Of a stretch of 64,000 nt of DNA, positions 62,098 to 64,000 are shown in pieces (the first letter of the stretch is position 1; each line of letters opens with the position of its first letter). This DNA is from Achromobacter animicus (GTDB lineage Bacteria > Pseudomonadota > Gammaproteobacteria > Burkholderiales > Burkholderiaceae_B), in contig NZ_CADIJM010000007.1 of the NCBI RefSeq assembly GCF_902859585.1, forward strand, positions 1 through 64,000. The letters run 5' to 3'. The position numbers and the translations under genes were made by a program. The notes beneath the pieces were generated by a model that was not told where the DNA came from, did no database searches, and saw only the letters and a program-made list of their open reading frames with translations.

Positions 62098-63009
62098 TTA
62101 ATGGGCTGATCCCATACCCGGGGCCACGACGGCGGCCGTGAACTGATCCGAGGCGCGGCACGCCAGTTCCGCCACCAGCCGGATCGCGTCTGAGCCGCCG
62201 CTTTCCAGATAGCTCACCACCAATAGCTGCGGCGGCACCGGCAGATCGGTGCGGATGACCTGGATCTCGCCGCGCGCAACGTACTCGTACATGGGCGGCA
62301 ACGGCACGAGCGCACGGCCGAAGCCGCTGCGCACCAGCCGCGCCAGCGCCGAGATCGAACTGACGAAATGCACCTTGCCCTGCGGCATGCCGACCTCGCG
62401 GTACAGCGCCTTCAGCGCCTCGTGCGGCTGCGATCCCGGGCTCATCGTCAGCACCGGCTCGCCGAGCAGATCGTGCGCCGTCATCGTCTCCTCGCTGCCT
62501 GGCGGCCCAACCCAGCCCAGCTCCATCGGCAGACAGGGCATGCTGATGATGCCCGTGTCGTTCAGCACGTCGGTCTGGAACGCGATATCCAGCGTGCCTT
62601 CGCGCAACCCGCGATGCAGGGCGCGCACCGTCTCGGACGTCAGCTGGACCTCGATGCCGGGATACGTGGACCGCAGGTTCGTCAGAAAGCCGATCAGCCA
62701 CGTATGCACCACGGTCTCGATGGCGCCGATCCGCACCAGACCGGCGACCTCGTCGCCGCGCTTGCCCAGCGACAGGATCTGCTGGCGGATCTCGAGCAGG
62801 CGCTCGCCGTAATCCAGCAGCCGCGTACCGACCGCCGTGAGCTTCAGTTCCTTGGCGTCACGTTCGAACAGGCGCGCGCCGATGTCCTCTTCCAGCGATG
62901 CGATGCGGTTGGCCACGGCCGCCTGCGTGATATGCAGGCGGTCGCTCGCGGCGCGAAAACTTCCCAGCCGCGCGGACCACAGAAAGGCTTCGACAAAACG
63001 CGTGTTCAT
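62098..63009 (-). CDS. LysR-family transcriptional regulator
   Basis: This 303-residue protein has the LysR HTH in residues 3-62 (FVEAFLWSARLGSFRAASDRLHITQAAVANRIASLEEDIGARLF) and a full effector domain. It is divergent, across 255 bp, from an exported ABC substrate-binding protein and convergent with the Bug gene, so it probably controls the transporter that begins at 63265. Confidence 0.94.
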   Translation of the reverse strand: MNTRFVEAFLWSARLGSFRAASDRLHITQAAVANRIASLEEDIGARLFERDAKELKLTAVGTRLLDYGERLLEIRQQILSLGKRGDEVAGLVRIGAIETVVHTWLIGFLTNLRSTYPGIEVQLTSETVRALHRGLREGTLDIAFQTDVLNDTGIISMPCLPMELGWVGPPGSEETMTAHDLLGEPVLTMSPGSQPHEALKALYREVGMPQGKVHFVSSISALARLVRSGFGRALVPLPPMYEYVARGEIQVIRTDLPVPPQLLVVSYLESGGSDAIRLVAELACRASDQFTAAVVAPGMGSAH

Positions 63010-63264
63010 GCGCCGATGCTACTGCCAACGCAGCAGCTGCGGCGCGTCATTGCCGGCGAGCGGACACGGCGAGAGGACACGTTATGTCCCCTTATGTGGT
63101 GCGCCCCGCACCAACTTGGTTCACGCCGGGCACCAGCCTGAGGCGGCGTGACCCGGCGTCATGGGAGAAGCCGCCCCGCGCAAAACCTGGCACGGCTATT
63201 GCTTGATGACTGGTATGCAAGCTTGTCTACAAGCGCCCCCAATCAAGCCGCCCAGGAGCCTTAC

Positions 63265-64000
63265 ATGATCCATCGCAATGCACCCTACGCCTTCAACGCC
63301 ACCCGCCGCCGCCTGATCCAGGGCGCCGCCATGGGCGCGGCGACGCTCGCCGCCCCGGCGCTGGTGCGCGCGCAATCGGGTCCGGTCATCCGCATCGGCT
63401 TCTGGCCCGTGGCCGCTGGCCTGCCGTTCTACGCCGCGATCGAGAAAGGCTATTTCAAGGAAGCCGGCCTGAACGTCGAAGCGCTTAAGTTCGCGGGCGC
63501 GCAGCAGGTCATGGAAGCCATGCTTGCGGGCCGCGCCGATGGCAGCGCCAACGGCACGGGCTCGGCCAACCTGGCCATCGGCGAGATCGCTTCGCCTGGC
63601 CTGTTCAAGATTTTTGCGTCCAATCCCAGCAACGCCAAGAACGTGCTGGATGAGTTCATCGTCGCAAAAGACAGTCCCATCAAATCCATCGCAGACCTCA
63701 AGGGGAAAAAGGTCGGTTCTGGTCCCGGCATCCAGAATTCCACGCTGGCCAAAGCAGTCCTGGAGCGCGCCGGCGCAACGGGGGCAACCGTGGTCGAGTT
63801 GGCGATCAGCCAGCACGTCGCCGCGGTTGCCGCCGGCCAGTTGGATGCGTGCTACACGCTGGAACCCACGGGCACGGTGGGCCGCCTGAACGGCACGACC
63901 CGCGTCCTGGAGACCGGCGTCATCGCCAAATACGTCCTGGGCGATCCGATGGCGCCGTGGTTCGGCGGTTCGGCTTCGCTGACCACCGCCTTCCTGAAGA
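63265..64000 (+). CDS. ABC transporter substrate-binding protein, NMT1/nitrate/taurine-type (partial)
   Basis: The first 245 residues are in the window. It has an export signal with a twin-arginine (NATRRRLIQGAAMGAATLAAPALVRA) and a periplasmic binding fold (RIGFWPVAAGLPFYAAIEKGYFKEAGLNVEAL, DLKGKKVGSGPGIQNSTLAKAVLER, ISQHVAAVAAGQLDACYTLEP). This is the NMT1/THI5-like or SsuA-like class for sulfonates, nitrate, taurine or aromatics. It has an AGGAG site upstream. Permease and ATPase genes probably follow outside the window. Confidence 0.92.
   Translation, partial: MIHRNAPYAFNATRRRLIQGAAMGAATLAAPALVRAQSGPVIRIGFWPVAAGLPFYAAIEKGYFKEAGLNVEALKFAGAQQVMEAMLAGRADGSANGTGSANLAIGEIASPGLFKIFASNPSNAKNVLDEFIVAKDSPIKSIADLKGKKVGSGPGIQNSTLAKAVLERAGATGATVVELAISQHVAAVAAGQLDACYTLEPTGTVGRLNGTTRVLETGVIAKYVLGDPMAPWFGGSASLTTAFLK

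Overview
The window is GC-rich bacterial chromosome, most likely from Achromobacter or a close relative in the Alcaligenaceae (Bordetella group). This is inferred from the four stand-alone Bug-type (TctC) solute receptors, the dense LysR/IclR/GntR-controlled CoA catabolism genes, the azurin-nosRZDFYLX denitrification block and the cysS-TPR-cyclophilin-lpxH core block. No database search was possible, so the genus is an inference.

Layout. 1-2.4 kb is a repeat-rich region without host genes: the tail of an IS110-type transposase, one copy of a composite dispersed repeat, an intact IS3-family element (433-1708) with 3-bp target duplication, and a second repeat copy in reverse orientation. 2.4-9.7 kb holds a secreted cupin, a LysR gene, a three-gene peroxide/redox operon (ohr-like, SDR, AhpD-like) facing a frameshifted LysR gene, and a GntR regulator divergent from an FAH-family hydrolase and a Bug receptor. 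9.7-19.1 kb is an acyl-CoA catabolic region (acyl-CoA synthetase, two-subunit CoA-transferase-like protein, crotonase, CaiB-type CoA-transferase, Bug receptor, FAD protein, IclR regulator, thiol dioxygenase). Related palindromic sites near the promoters suggest one IclR regulon, possibly for an organosulfur acid.

19.2-28.2 kb carries a sirtuin, two paralogous small proteins (one fused to an HTH), a LysR/SDR pair, three tRNA-Arg(ACG) genes around a DUF3079 gene, a Tat-exported phosphoesterase, a DUF2199 gene, another copy of the composite repeat, mnmH/selU and tRNA-Ser(GCT). 28.3-39 kb is conserved core: lysC, tilS, accA, a DNA glycosylase, cysS, a TPR protein, a cyclophilin, lpxH, uppP and a TerC/CBS/CorC protein.

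39.3-48.9 kb is the nitrous-oxide respiration block: azurin, then nosR, nosZ, nosD, nosF, nosY, nosL and an apbE/nosX gene, with azurin on the opposite strand. 49-53.8 kb has suhB divergent from trmJ, a Bug/IclR pair and a MscS channel. 54-59 kb is a translationally coupled four-gene operon (imelysin, di-heme oxidoreductase, imelysin, DUF1513) of the type linked to iron acquisition. 59.2-64 kb has a LysR gene, a class II aldolase, a Bug receptor, another LysR gene and the start of an ABC-type substrate-binding protein cut by the window end.

The most unusual signal is the dispersed composite repeat (copies near 105-384, 2091-2235 and 26395-26745). Its outer arms differ between copies but stay self-complementary, and it contains or adjoins a 13-bp palindrome GGTGTCAGACACC. 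The IS3 element sits in the centre of one such palindrome and the IS110 fragment abuts another copy of the repeat.
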